NCBI GenBank assembly: GCA_900618795.1
Contig: UYJD01000001.1
Span: 482,790-546,789 of the forward strand
DNA: 64,000 bases
Direction: 5' to 3'
Source: Cyanodermella asteris
Taxonomy: Eukaryota > Ascomycota > Lecanoromycetes > Ostropales > Stictidaceae
In this document: piece by piece, positions 33,101 to 43,471 of the stretch
How positions within the stretch are numbered: position 1 is the first letter of the stretch
Layout: every line of letters begins with the position of its first letter
Program-made: the position numbers and the translations under genes
Notes under the pieces: generated by a model
What the model was told of the DNA's origin: nothing
The model's input: the letters and a program-made list of their open reading frames with translations, nothing else
The model's database searches: none

Positions 33101-34397
33101 TGTGCCGAAGCAGTTGGTCCAAAGCATGATTCGTCTGTGCAGTGACGATAATAGGTGGATCTCCCCTCTCGCGATTCGCTAGTAGAGTCCGCAACGCGAT
33201 GACCGACACATGCGTCTTGCCAGTCCCTGGCGGACCTTGAACGATCGCAAGTCTCTTGGTCAGGATACGACGGTATGCAGCGAACTGTGACTTGTCCAGG
33301 GTAGTGGCAAGAGTATCAGGCGTAAGCTTGGGGGGCAACGTGTCCCCAACAGGGGCACTGTTGATGAACTCAACATCAGGCCAAGAATCAACGATGTTGG
33401 TGGTTCCTACTGGCTCTCCCACAAGCGATGCTCCGATGTCGACAAAAGGCCTTTCTTTCAGGGTTTGTGGAAGGTCCACGTCGGTCTGTCCGTCGACCAG
33501 GTACTCAGATAATGGAAACTTTTCCCTGCGCATATGTTGCAGCGCCTTGAGCGTGTGGCGTACGGCTTCGAAATAGCCATTGCTTGCTTCGATCATCATG
33601 TACTCGATTTGCGGATCAATCTCCATCGTGCTCGTGTCGCCAAAATACACCTCGATTGACGGGTCGTCCCTTTCCAACTCAGAAAGTGGTCGACCAGCGA
33701 CAATGCCAATCAGGCAACGATTGCGGAAGACCTCACCCTTAGGCTCAGCGGGTGAAAGAGCAACCAAAGTACCAGCTTTCAATCTTTTCGACTGTGGCCA
33801 AGCAATCTTCTTTTTAACCCGGTCCGTGTGAAACTCTAGTCGGTGCGCCACGCCCTCACTCGCAATACAGAGTCCAGTTATGTAGACGCGGTTATAAATG
33901 CGTATTTTCTTCAATGACTGATTCTCCATTTGATGTGGACTGGGCGTCATATCCTCGACTGCTTCGCGCAACGTAGAGACGGCATCTTCGCGGAGAAGTC
34001 GATACTGCGTCTCAAGATACTGCTGGACTGATTCGTATGGGTCCTTGAGCTTGTTCTCGTGTAAGATAACGTTCTGCTCCACGAAACGGCGCTCTTGACT
34101 GATGGAGGCGACTTCGAATTCAGTTGGGAACTCGGGAATGCTTAGCCAATCGGCGTTGTCATCATGGGCCGAGAAGTAACGTACGAGACGCTCAAAGATA
34201 TTCTTGTAGAGCTGCTTTTTGTTGGCTCCGCTCTCCGCGTCCTGAGCTACCATAACCGCGCTCGTCGAATCAGCATTGCGAGGCTTCTTTCGTGAATTGC
34301 GGACTCCGCGAGGCAGCTGATCAAAGTCAATATCGTCACCCAACAAGTCCACAGGTCGGGTACGCTCCGAATCCATGAATTCAGACGAGTTCGCCAT
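30159..34397 (-). CDS. hrr1: ZNFX1/Hrr1/SAD-3-type SF1 helicase with NF-X1 zinc fingers
   Basis: Single exon, 1412 aa, ATG at 34397. The N-terminal third (about 150-330, with RIYNRVYITGLCIASEGVAH) matches the region preceding the helicase in ZNFX1 proteins. Helicase motifs follow in order: Walker A GPPGTGKTHVS near 386, motif II IEEAAETQEAY near 707, motif III VGDHLQLRAHC near 735, motif V VDAYQGEENEIIILSLVRNN near 890, and motif VI VAMSRARRGFYIFGN. NF-X1-type Cys/His clusters lie at about 1000-1042 (CGHVCPLYCHSEDHDELPC and CGHACSARCC). A low-complexity tail of about 350 aa ends the protein. Family members act in RNA silencing: Hrr1 with the RNA-directed polymerase complex of fission yeast in heterochromatin, and SAD-3 of Neurospora in silencing of unpaired DNA in meiosis. 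It is transcribed away from SPT8. Confidence 0.92.
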   Translation of the reverse strand: MANSSEFMDSERTRPVDLLGDDIDFDQLPRGVRNSRKKPRNADSTSAVMVAQDAESGANKKQLYKNIFERLVRYFSAHDDNADWLSIPEFPTEFEVASISQERRFVEQNVILHENKLKDPYESVQQYLETQYRLLREDAVSTLREAVEDMTPSPHQMENQSLKKIRIYNRVYITGLCIASEGVAHRLEFHTDRVKKKIAWPQSKRLKAGTLVALSPAEPKGEVFRNRCLIGIVAGRPLSELERDDPSIEVYFGDTSTMEIDPQIEYMMIEASNGYFEAVRHTLKALQHMRREKFPLSEYLVDGQTDVDLPQTLKERPFVDIGASLVGEPVGTTNIVDSWPDVEFINSAPVGDTLPPKLTPDTLATTLDKSQFAAYRRILTKRLAIVQGPPGTGKTHVSVIALRTLLANRERGDPPIIVTAQTNHALDQLLRHIAPYAPEFVRLGGQTQDHEIIEPRTLHNVKQNSKNLHKDLRHSRMLAWKTLEKIALRLKEILRPLTSDEPIHPDEFFKAGLISEHQHKSLIEAKSNWAGSGEGSGGSPIGRWSNGDVQPYRKAEPERDLSKIAREDDDEDLYQMKDVELETGVVEDDEKDRLYGIQIALNPGFSGGWNEGSKKTEAALAKHKDLGDVAPARRGPVYNYLQRKLKEKLLPQFRELAAQAKRAALHLKIARAQLDAAFLRDAPLIGMTTTGLSKYRGPVSVLNPKIVLIEEAAETQEAYVTAACFESLEHLILVGDHLQLRAHCQNSALEDWNLHISLFERLVMYRGIEFQQLKTQRRMLPEMRMVMNVIYPELQDHSCVNGRDDIPGMNGNNSWFMHHTTPESADEQFSWMNLEEAELVAGLYEFLIRNGTPTHHITILTFYRGQQRQIRKCLRKNLAHRAVKVNVSMVDAYQGEENEIIILSLVRNNDKGSIGFLSILNRVCVAMSRARRGFYIFGNAKLLVENSKDWKKMLKIIRVRKQLAVYLPITCSRHGRIIEIRGASSWTTCDGGCDQYCRETLECGHVCPLYCHSEDHDELPCMQACLRKLPCGHACSARCCDDCACSTCNENAKHFRRKHLEASTESANLDDLLDDDVVKTSERDTGARTYLLNDTTRLSEATRSHQNRRGRRAVKQLHAPSSFDSNIGYRASYSDRDTSASSSQIGSLVEFGQAARSNPSRSSDSPAKPGASSIHSLASSPDWSGQSGTSSFLEEHKKTQIEASEASQLRIQTRTAVAAYQTYARGGVRDDDRHRVEANLHGAAIFGEAIPMQLASRQKKDVSSPKEDSSQMSDHSLASLSLSDTVPPALGPDPFVEVLKSRFSPTPAQPSAPLFTNGRIDDRDDDSVNIAKADDNHVNGTSYARSLDQSLLSGDTSGVGRDLERARLQEGPRNSSSPADAGRKKYKHTWQPVESTNTAEQAAKDVQPNLMD

Positions 34398-35907
34398 GTT
34401 TTTGACGCCGTTTGTGCGCGACCTAGGACGGAGTTGATAATGGGCCCAGTTTCCAAAGCTGTTATCCGCCCTGGGCGCAACCTCAGGTGCAAAACCGTTC
34501 AGGCTCGAGCGGCCATTGCTCTGTTGATTCGCGAAACGAGGTCGATGGGTATATTGCGATTGATTGCGACGATTTCAGCCAGCACCACGGCGGTCAACGC
34601 ATTCTCGAGATGCTCTTCTGTGAGTTTGCTGGGTTGTTGCTTTGGAGTGTGCGTGAAGGAAGGGGGAAGGCGTGCGGCCAATATTGACAGTCGTGCCTGC
34701 CCGGAGTCGCGGGTAACGTGCAGGTTGCCGGGTGAAGCGCGAAGCTTCACAAACATGCCCACCTCACGTACTCAATAAAGAAGGCAATCCTGTCTCAGGT
34801 TAAGCTGCCACCAGAGACTTCACAATTTAGCAATCTCATCACAAATTTATCACACAGTGCCTGCGACTTATTGAGAGACTCAGCGCGTAGTGCTGGGAGA
34901 TTGGAGTTGAACGATGGGAACAGCTCTGGCCATATTCGGGTATAGCCAGATAACAACATTTTAGCGGCGCAATCGGACCGCAAAGAACAGCAAAGCAGAC
35001 CAATCATGGTGTCAAAGTGCAACCCGAAAGAGCAACTTCCAAAGCATGTGGGATGCGGAGTCTTCGCAAACAGCGAGCGGAGAGCATTGCAGTGAATCAG
35101 CCCAACGATATCGGGCATCCCCAAAATGTTGCACGAGTGTGGTAAGTTTGTCAGATGTGTCTGAGCAAGCTGGGAACAGCGACTTGCGGTACGCTTATGC
35201 CATCGGCTGCAAACATTCTACCCAGCCAGGTGCCTTCGATCAGCCGGAGGCGGGACATATGTAGGAGAGAGGTTTGTTCGCCGAAGCAAGGAGACAATAT
35301 CATGAGGCTCGGGGACGGCCTAACATATCCCCGGCTTTTTGTCAATGGCGACGAACCCGAATCATTCAATACGATAAGGTGGAATCAGATGCCATAAGTG
35401 AGATCATTTCAGCATATTGGCAGCAAACTCGACGGTCTCTATTTGTTATGCATGAGTCTCAACGCCAGGTAGCCCAGGCTTCTGAATCGCCCATCTTCGA
35501 GCCTCGGGGTGATACTCCGACATGAACTATGGTTCGTCTGATTCGCCAACGTAACAGAGTGAACCTGGGATCGCGGCTACCTCTACAAGCATTCTTTTTC
35601 TACTATATCCTCCCTGAACATTGATACCTACTTACCTATTTTTGACTACTCGCTACAGCAGCTCTTTCCAAGAGGTCGGCGTTCGACTACATACTAGCCG
35701 CGCCGGAGCAGCACTCGTACGCGCCGCTATAATCTTCTTCAGGTCTACCCTAATCCTCGATCCTGATCCAACCGGAGACCCACTACATCCAATAAACAAG
35801 GTCAATTACTATTGGTAGGCGGTTTTTAGAGCATACTCGCTACTTCAGTCAGAACAGCGAAAGTTTCAGTCTAGATTGGCCCGTCATCGGGCACTTAGAA
35901 GCTGATC
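34398..35907. other. Divergent intergenic region between helicase and SPT8
   Basis: About 1.5 kb between two oppositely transcribed genes; it must hold both promoters. No convincing additional coding frame. Confidence 0.5.
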
Positions 35908-37944
35908 ATGTCTTTCGACGACGACAATGATTTCGACGATGACGCAAGTTCAGACGATGAGCAGAATGATCAGAACGATCAGGGCGAGGACCAGGATGAT
36001 GGTGATGGTGACGATAATGACAACGACAACGATCAGGAAGATGATGACGAAGGCGATGGAGACGACGATGACGACGGTGAGGGTGAGGGTGAAGACGGCG
36101 ACGACATTGAAATGCAAGACGCCACACAGAACAGTCAGCCGAATGGGAATAAGCCCACTGGCACTCTTACCATGCCTTCACAGGACTCAAATGATCCATT
36201 GAAGCTTACACCTACCCAAGGACAGTCAGCGGAGGAGGGGTCCCAGAGCCAGGAGGACAAGGATCAAACTACCAGGATCGATTACTTTGAAGTTCGACCA
36301 GAAGCGTTGACGGCGACTACGTACGATATTGTTCCAACAATAGCGGCACCTCAGAGCACATCTATCAACTGCGTTACAGCAACGCCCAATTTGAAGTACG
36401 TGCTGAGTGGTGGATCAGACGGCTACGTTCGGAAGTACAACTGGCCAGACACAGCAAACGGCAAGCTCCCACTGACTGTTGCGCAACGACACCCGTTTGT
36501 GGACAGCGTTGTCAAGGCTGGAGTTTTAGTCAGCTATTGGGAAAACGATGAGGGTGGAGGAAAGCCCGAAACGTTGTCGCCTGTTTACTCTCTCGCCGTT
36601 CACAGGTACGCCCTATGGGCACTTTCCGGATGCGAGTCGGGTGCAATCAATTTGCAAACCGTTCGTCATGAAGAGGGGACCATCATCCATCGTATTAAGC
36701 ACCACACATCAGCTGTCTCCGTCTTGCAATTGTCCCCTGATGAGCGCTCGGTGCTCTCAGGGAGCTGGGACAAAAAAATCATCGACACAGATTTGGACAC
36801 GGGCAATATCATTCGCAAATACGATGGCAGCCCCAGCCAAATATCAGTGGTCAAAATTCGCCCTGAATCTTCTGTACCAGTGCCGAAGGTCGAGGAACCA
36901 CCGAGATTTGCCAATGGAACTTATTCGAGCAACAACGACAGAAAGCCGCTACCAAACGGGACGACCAACGGTGTCCCTGCGACGGGAACACAGTCCGGAG
37001 GAGCTGGGCAACCATCCCCAGCGCCTAGTAATCACTCCTTCTCATCACTTTTCGGCGACGATGACAACGAAGGCGCGATGGAAACCACTTTCGGTGGTCC
37101 TGGTGGAGATGAGGACAACGATCTTTTCGGAGGCGCCATAACCACGGACATGCGACCCGGTGAGGACCCGGACGAGGATGCCGCAGGCGATATAACAATG
37201 ACAGACGCCGCAGCGACGGCACCACAAGGTGCCGTGACCTCAGAGGCAGCTGTGCCAGCTCCATCAGCAGAAGGCGAAGCCGCGCAGAACGACAACACTG
37301 CCGCGCCCTCGACACCACGAATTGCCAATGGTACCCTTCCCAACGGCACTCCTTCTCAGTCCGCGAATCCGCACTCTTCCGAGGTTATGGCCCCCAGCAT
37401 CTCCGCCGTTTCCGCAGACCCTCCACCACAGTCCGCCAACACGTTCCTCTCCGCCTCGATTGACGGCTCCATCCGCATATGGGACCGCCGTCAATCCACT
37501 GCCGTCGTCAAGATGCCTTCGCGCTACGCGCCTCCTTGGTGCATGTCTGCCGTGTGGTCTCCCGACGGCAACTCCTTTTACGCGGGCCGTCGCAACGGGT
37601 CCGTCGAAGAATACTCTCTTCACAAACCGCTCGCCGAGCCGTCGCGGACCTTCCGGTTCCCGTCTGGGTCTGGACCGGTGACTGCGCTCAAGGCGATGCC
37701 AAACGGGCGGCATCTGGTGTGCGCGAGCTTTGATATTCTCAGGCTCTACGATCTCCAACACGAGGAGAAGGCAAACGCGGCGACGGGGAAAACTCCCTTC
37801 CTCATCGTGCCTGGACATAGAACGGGAGTCGTCAGTACGCTGTTTGTGGATCCGACTTGCAAGTTTATGATCAGTACAGGGGGAACTCGGGGCTGGGAGG
37901 GAACGAGCACGCAGGTTCTACTTGGATACGAGATTGGCATTTGA
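35908..37944 (+). CDS. SPT8: SAGA complex WD40 subunit Spt8
   Basis: Single exon, 678 aa, starting at MSFDDDNDFDDD. Residues 1-72 are almost entirely Asp/Glu/Asn/Gly, as in other Spt8 proteins. The core begins FEVRPEALTATTYDIVPTI, and WD40 blades follow: YVLSGGSDGYVRKYNW, YALWALSGCESGAINLQT, SVLSGSWDKKIIDTDLDTG and, after the insert, FLSASIDGSIRIWDRR. A Pro/Gly/Asp-rich insert of about 190 residues splits the propeller (about 320-510). It contains the SSLFGDDDNEGAMETTFG and GDEDNDLFGGA stretches. The C-terminal blades include SPDGNSFYAGRRNGSVEEYS and end at LLGYEIGI. Spt8 helps SAGA bind TBP and control its loading at promoters. The match over the whole length makes the call secure. It lies head-to-head with the silencing helicase gene. 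Confidence 0.93.
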   Translation: MSFDDDNDFDDDASSDDEQNDQNDQGEDQDDGDGDDNDNDNDQEDDDEGDGDDDDDGEGEGEDGDDIEMQDATQNSQPNGNKPTGTLTMPSQDSNDPLKLTPTQGQSAEEGSQSQEDKDQTTRIDYFEVRPEALTATTYDIVPTIAAPQSTSINCVTATPNLKYVLSGGSDGYVRKYNWPDTANGKLPLTVAQRHPFVDSVVKAGVLVSYWENDEGGGKPETLSPVYSLAVHRYALWALSGCESGAINLQTVRHEEGTIIHRIKHHTSAVSVLQLSPDERSVLSGSWDKKIIDTDLDTGNIIRKYDGSPSQISVVKIRPESSVPVPKVEEPPRFANGTYSSNNDRKPLPNGTTNGVPATGTQSGGAGQPSPAPSNHSFSSLFGDDDNEGAMETTFGGPGGDEDNDLFGGAITTDMRPGEDPDEDAAGDITMTDAAATAPQGAVTSEAAVPAPSAEGEAAQNDNTAAPSTPRIANGTLPNGTPSQSANPHSSEVMAPSISAVSADPPPQSANTFLSASIDGSIRIWDRRQSTAVVKMPSRYAPPWCMSAVWSPDGNSFYAGRRNGSVEEYSLHKPLAEPSRTFRFPSGSGPVTALKAMPNGRHLVCASFDILRLYDLQHEEKANAATGKTPFLIVPGHRTGVVSTLFVDPTCKFMISTGGTRGWEGTSTQVLLGYEIGI

Positions 37945-38048
37945 ATGTTGGAGCTATTTCGAAATTGCCAAGTTGGTCTGTTGGATATAAGCCGAACGAA
38001 GACTTGCTCGCGTTGCTTCGAAATTAGTATTCTCTCGGAGAACTATTC

Positions 38049-38608
38049 TTACCACTTCATTCGATACTCCACAAAATCACAAACTCCCATTTGATCATAC
38101 AGCTTCCTTGCCGGATTGCCATGCTGGGTAGCCCACTGTAGCCTCAAGCATCCCTGTTCTCGCGCAATTCTTGCCACCTCCTGAATCATCTTCCGTCCGT
38201 ACCCTTGACCTCTCAAGCTCGGATCGACGAACAAATCTAGGAACTAGAGTCAATCTCCCATCGTCCAAAACAGCGGCTCAAACATCTCTCCAATCCGACC
38301 CCCCCCCCCCAGATATCTCTCGTGTATCGCTGTGGCTTACCATTCAAATGCATAACGGACCTCTCACTCCACGGCGTCTGGTGCGGGAAAAAATGAGCAA
38401 TCCCCAACAACCTGGTCGTCTCGTCCCCCGCATCCCGCAGCACCAGCCCGTGCAGATCCGTCTCCGGATCGACGAGGCGGTCGAACGTCTTGCGGTACTG
38501 CTCCTCCGGAAGGGAGGACTCGTAAAAGTCGACGTAGGCGCGGAAGAGGGGCGCCCACGCATCAAAGTCGCCCCGGTGGACGGCCGTGATCTTGGCTCCC
38601 GAGGACAT
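38049..38608 (-). CDS. Small GNAT-family N-acetyltransferase
   Basis: Two exons, 38341-38608 and 38049-38236, 151 aa. The intron (38237-38340) has a GTAAGC donor in phase 1 and a TTCCTAG acceptor. Joining gives MHLNDLFVDPSLRGQGYGR, a textbook GNAT strand 4 and acetyl-CoA-binding loop (RGQGYGRKMI). The N-terminal part (FDAWAPLFRAYVDFYESSLP) and C-terminal GNPARKLYDQMG are also typical. The substrate cannot be told. The intron contains a run of about ten C on the plus strand (G on the sense strand). Convergent with SPT8, whose stop lies about 100 bp away, so the two transcripts probably overlap at their 3' ends. Confidence 0.88.
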
Positions 38609-40128
38609 GGTGGGTGGAGTTGGGGGATGAAGACGGGGCGAAAACGAGGGTGCTCGAGGGGGGGGGGAGATGGGGGTCGGTTGGAAAAGTAGGGTAGGTA
38701 GGTTGGTGGGGCGATCTGGTCCACGGACGGCTGATGGGGAGGTGGTTTTGAGATGCTTGCGGCCCGGATTACGGTGAGCTGCGCGGAGATGGGAACGTGA
38801 AAAGGGGGGGAAAGCAGGTATGAAAACGGAGGATGGTATATTGATGAAACGGGTTCAGGTCGGGTTATGGAGAAGGATGAGGTGGTTGCAGGCCAGGTGC
38901 GGATATGACTCAGCTCATTGCAGCAGGCCTGGACTGTGAGTGCTTGTAGTCTTATTTGATCAGAGTTTTGGGTGCAGGAACAGCTTGACAGCTATATTGC
39001 CAAATCAGGTACCGAGAAGGCGACGAGGGTTGTCTTCATCTCACGTCACGGCGGTGCAAATGACTGGCCGTGTGTGTGAGGGCGGGGTCACCACCATTCG
39101 GAGCAGTGAACTGCTGCATGCATCACGAAGCGTCGGAAGGTCCAGTCGTGCTCGAGGCCTTGATATCCAGCAATGATCCCTACCTAGCATCGCATAATCA
39201 GCTGTGATCCCGGACTAACGATATGATTCGCAAGCATGAGGACAGCTCCAGCAATTATCATAATTGGCCGCCCCTCGAAGCCATCGTCAATGTCTTGGCA
39301 TTGGGCACCAGCAAAGCAGGAGCCCTCGCGAACGTGGCCGGAAATCTCCTTTCAAAATCTCGTTCATGCCCCTCTTCCCAAACTCCCTGTCAAATACTTG
39401 TTTCTAGGGCAAGATCAACATCTACAGAGACCGAGTCGACCCGGCAGAGCAGACGCGAGCGGACGCGCGATCAGACACCCGGGACCGGCTGATTGCGATG
39501 TCGCCACAGCGGGGAGGCGAAACGTGATGCGTCTCAGCGTTTGTCAACTGAAGCTGGCCTGAGACTAACAAATGCTACTTGACGGCTTCGTGACTATACG
39601 TGAGCTGTGTCGAAAGGCGCTCTGGTCGTTCACGCGCCTCGAGGGCATTGTCAGGGCGTTACCGCAACCCAAGGACCGACACTGGTGTGCCCGACTGTGC
39701 CAGACCATCACTGGTACCTCCAAGTTAATGAATGGCGCGTTCTCAGGGAAGCACGTTCGGCGCGAAATAGGTCAAAAGTCACTCATACACTGGGACGATC
39801 TGCCAACAACACCACGCTTGTTCATGAATACTAATGTACATCTAGCCAGCAGCAAAAGACTAGCTGGCGGCTCCAGCAAGGACTCACTTTTACCGTGATG
39901 GTCCTGCGAGCAACTTTTTGATATCAACGTCCCATACCCAGTCCAGAGTCCAAGCGCAAGCAGCCAAAAAGCCAACGTCCGTGAAATATCTGAAAATGCC
40001 TTTGTCTGTGTTCAAATGCAACGTTGGCGCGGTATGGAGCAAGAGTCAGGTCTCGTCTCCCTCGACACCGACCTGGTGAAGCTATCGCCTTTCCATCATT
40101 TTAGATGGTCATCTTCAATTCTGGCCTT
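38609..40128. other. Intergenic, no supportable gene
   Basis: Promoter side of the GNAT gene, with a G-rich stretch at about 38657-38669, then the 3' flank of the next minus-strand gene. Short frames only. Confidence 0.45.
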
Positions 40129-41067
40129 TCACATCTCCATTGTGATTTCAGTGGGCGTCGAGGTGGCAATGGCGATTGGCTGAGCAATCGGCTCAGGGCT
40201 TGCCCTGGCGGCCATGAGCTCACCTTCAAACATTCCCTGCTGAAGATTGCTGTTTGCAACGTTGCCGTCATACGACAACAAACGACCCTCGGTCAGCTTA
40301 TCGCTAAACAGGTACCAGCCGTCCGCGCCTTGCATCTGGTCGCGTGCCTTGACGAGGAACGCCTCTTTGCCGTCACTCTTGGCGAGAATTTGAGCATCGC
40401 TCAAGCGCGCAAAATGGTTATCAATGTACTTTGCCCAACCCTTGCAAGCGCTTGCCAACTCGGAACCAGATGACGAGTCGACACTGCGCCAGCCGACACC
40501 CAAAGTCATCGCAGCCTCGTCGTATGCGGGCGCGCTAGGAGTCTCTGGGGTCAACGGCGTGGGAGCAAGCATACCCGGGGCGGTGGTGGGCGAACCGCTG
40601 CGAACACCGGTGAGGTCCAGACGCGAAGCCTTGGAAGGTCTGTTCACGGCACGCGCCATCTCCTCGGCATCTACGACAGCTTGTTCGGCGGCCGCGGCAG
40701 CTGCGCGGCGTTCCTCCTCCAGCTGGTGCTCATACCAAGTGCCAGTGCTGCTTGACGCGTCTCCGCCAATGGGTCGCAGCGTGGCTGGGTCAAGCATCAT
40801 CATACCCTCAGCATACAAGGGCTCGGGAGCAGGTGCAGATGTGTCCATTGTGTTCTCGGCCTGGAACGCTGCCTGGCGCTCATCGTCTTCCAACTGATCC
40901 CGCGATCGCTTGCGCGAGCGCTGCTGCTGCAATTGCGGCCGTCGCTGTGGTGGCTCGGGCGAGGGGGAGTACGTGGTGCAATGCGAACGGCTGCGAGGAC
41001 AGTACTCCGTGACAGGAGGAGGTGGATAGAACATTGTTGGACCAGACATCATGTCGACTGAGAGCAT
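40129..41067 (-). CDS. Conserved-looking fungal protein of unknown function
   Basis: Single exon, 312 aa from the ATG at 41067 (MLSVDMMSGPTMFYPPP). The open frame continues upstream to 41379, but that part is low-complexity and unlikely to be translated. The N-terminal 170 residues are disordered: a Pro/Gln region, a basic RSRKRSRDQLEDDER signal and an Ala-rich helix with EEERRAAAAAAEQAVVDAEE. The C-terminal 100 residues look folded: GWAKYIDNHFARLSDAQILA, then DGWYLFSDKLTEGRLLSYDG. I have an impression of similar C-termini in other moulds, but I cannot name the family. Probably nuclear, given the basic cluster. No partner is suggested by the neighbours. Confidence 0.7.
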   Translation of the reverse strand: MLSVDMMSGPTMFYPPPPVTEYCPRSRSHCTTYSPSPEPPQRRPQLQQQRSRKRSRDQLEDDERQAAFQAENTMDTSAPAPEPLYAEGMMMLDPATLRPIGGDASSSTGTWYEHQLEEERRAAAAAAEQAVVDAEEMARAVNRPSKASRLDLTGVRSGSPTTAPGMLAPTPLTPETPSAPAYDEAAMTLGVGWRSVDSSSGSELASACKGWAKYIDNHFARLSDAQILAKSDGKEAFLVKARDQMQGADGWYLFSDKLTEGRLLSYDGNVANSNLQQGMFEGELMAARASPEPIAQPIAIATSTPTEITMEM

Positions 41068-43471
41068 TCTGCGAGAGGGGAGTCTTGGGTGGTGGGTGGT
41101 GCTGCGCGGGAGTGAAGAGACAGAAGTGGTGGGTGGTGGGTGCCGAGTTCGCCGCCGAACGGACTGACACAACGCTGAGGTATGAGGTAGGTGAGGGTGT
41201 GAGTAAGTGAGTGAAGGTAGGATGAGGATGGAGTGAGTAATGGGAGGGCGCGACAACGACGGGCACTGGCAGTCTGACGAGAGATGGCAGACGAGAAAGA
41301 GGTAGAGGGAAGAACAGGTCAAGAAAGGCAGAAGAGAAAGGCGAAGCTGAAGTAGGCCGGCTGGCGACGCGCAGAGCACGACGACTCGGACGGGCGTCGG
41401 CAGGCGAAGACGCTGGCTGTCTGTGGATGGGCATCATTCGGATGTGAGCTCTGCTGCTGCTGCTGGGAAGCCCGGGTCTGGGAATCGCCGGACTCAACTC
41501 TGCGCAGCACTTGTCAGCATGCCCGATCGCCGTCCAGCTTTTTGCTCTCTTCTGTCTTTGCTGGCTTTGCCTGTTCTCACTCCGTGTCTCTCCCGGCCGT
41601 CTCTCCTGCTGATTGGTTCGATTGTTTGCTCCAGACACTGAGAAGTCCCTCTTTGCGACCGTGCTACCCACGGTCATCTGTGCGAAGGCTGGGCGCTATG
41701 CCGTGCAGATTGGAGGCGCTCTGCCAGCCTCCTCTGCTCGACCCATCACCGGCAGCCTCTCCAGACACCGGAGACCCTGATCGTTATTCTGGCACGGCGC
41801 CATTCCTTGTGTTCAGTTGGCTGCTCTGCGCTAGACTGCAGATGGTCATGATCCGACCTGGTTTCGGCCATAATCGTCTTCTTGTGCCCCTCCATGGAAA
41901 CGCTGTTAGCTTTTCTAGTCATTGGCGTCGTCAGCAATAGCGGAGCTTGCAACAGGCATCCTCTTTGATGCTGCGATTGGTTGCATGGCGAACAGCTGGA
42001 AGACGGCAAGCCGGGCAAGCCATGCTGCATGCTTGACCCTTCGCTCCTCCGCTGCTGCTGTTCGCGTGAACATTTTCCCGCACCGCTCTTTTGAGGCTGC
42101 TGATGTTGTTGTCTTTCATTCAGGGTGTTTGCCCCAAGACGCCCCATCCCTGTTTGGAGAGACCAGCTGACGGACAACTCAGACTGCCTCGCCTGATCCT
42201 CTTCGTGCCGGTTCTGCGCATCAAGGGGGCAAGGACTACTGTCTTGGCATCTGCGAGTCGCTCACAGGCTCACGCGGGAGCAGATAGAGGCTCGGGCAGC
42301 TTCTGATAAGGGTCCTGTCGCTCGTTTCCGGATTGATGGTGTACGTGACCTGGGCAGGTAGAGGGGCTCTTCTGCGGTGAGTCGATCATGGCCTCTCTCG
42401 ACCGGAGGCGCGGTCATGGATTGCTACATTCTCGGCCTTGATCGTCGCTACTGGTCCAGGTCGTGAGAGCATCTGTCTTCGGCAGGTTTGGTAAGTGTGC
42501 ATGCTAGACATTGACGATAACGGCCCACTTCTGCTCTTCTGAGGCGACAGAAGCATAGTGGCGAGGCCCGTCGTTTTTGAGACGAGCTCAGCCGGAGCAG
42601 TTGTAGCAGCACTGAGAGCCCGCCCTCGACCGGACGAGGAGCTGCCCTCAATCAAACGCGATGCTCCGATGGTATTGCAAACCACTTTTCCGGCGCCACT
42701 ATCAGGGCTTATCGCAGTGCAAATTCGTTCTAGATCGATTCGCCATTCACGTTCACGCAAGATTTTGGGGCCATCACGGTGATGAGAATCACCCTCATGT
42801 CATTTCGATTCTACCTGCGACCATCTGTCGCTGTTCTCGCACAGAGTTCCCCATGCAGAAGCCTTCACGTGGCCTCTTCCTCCACGGCCATTCCCCCTCC
42901 ATCGTCAAAGATTGACAAATGAAAAATTAAAGCTTCCAACCACGAAAGGCAGTCTCCGTAGAGACTGGTCCTGCAGTCTTCCTCTTCGAGAGTACTAGAT
43001 CCGTGGCGCCGAGGCATTGTGAAGTGAACGAGTGAAAGTCGGTGCGGTCGTGTTGTTGTTCTTCTCTCCTTGCAAGGAGAGCGAGCGAGAAGTGCTCAAA
43101 GTAAACGGAGTTGCGCGTTGCTCGTGTGCTTGTTGATACAGTCTTGAGAGGCGTAAAAGCGCCGCGTATTCAATTTGGGTTGGCGCTGTAGCACTGACGG
43201 GAAGCGAGATCCGAACGCCTGAGAGCTCTCCAAAATCTTGATGCTAAGAACAAGGTGAGAAGTAGAGCTCAAATTGCACTTCCAATCTTGCGTGCCGCAG
43301 GTGCGACTGAACATGTCATGTAAACAATCTGATGATCAGTCCTTCACCTGGAATGAGTCGAGAAACTTTTTTTTTTCGTTTGGGTCGCAGATGCTCCTGC
43401 TAACAACTTTGAGATTTATCGAGGAGACCTTTGTCGCGGGCGCAGTGCAGCCAGTGGTCCATCGATTTCGA
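41068..43471. other. Intergenic, no supportable gene
   Basis: The first kilobase is probably promoter and leader of the gene ending at 40129. The remaining frames are short and unlike any family I recognise. Confidence 0.45.
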
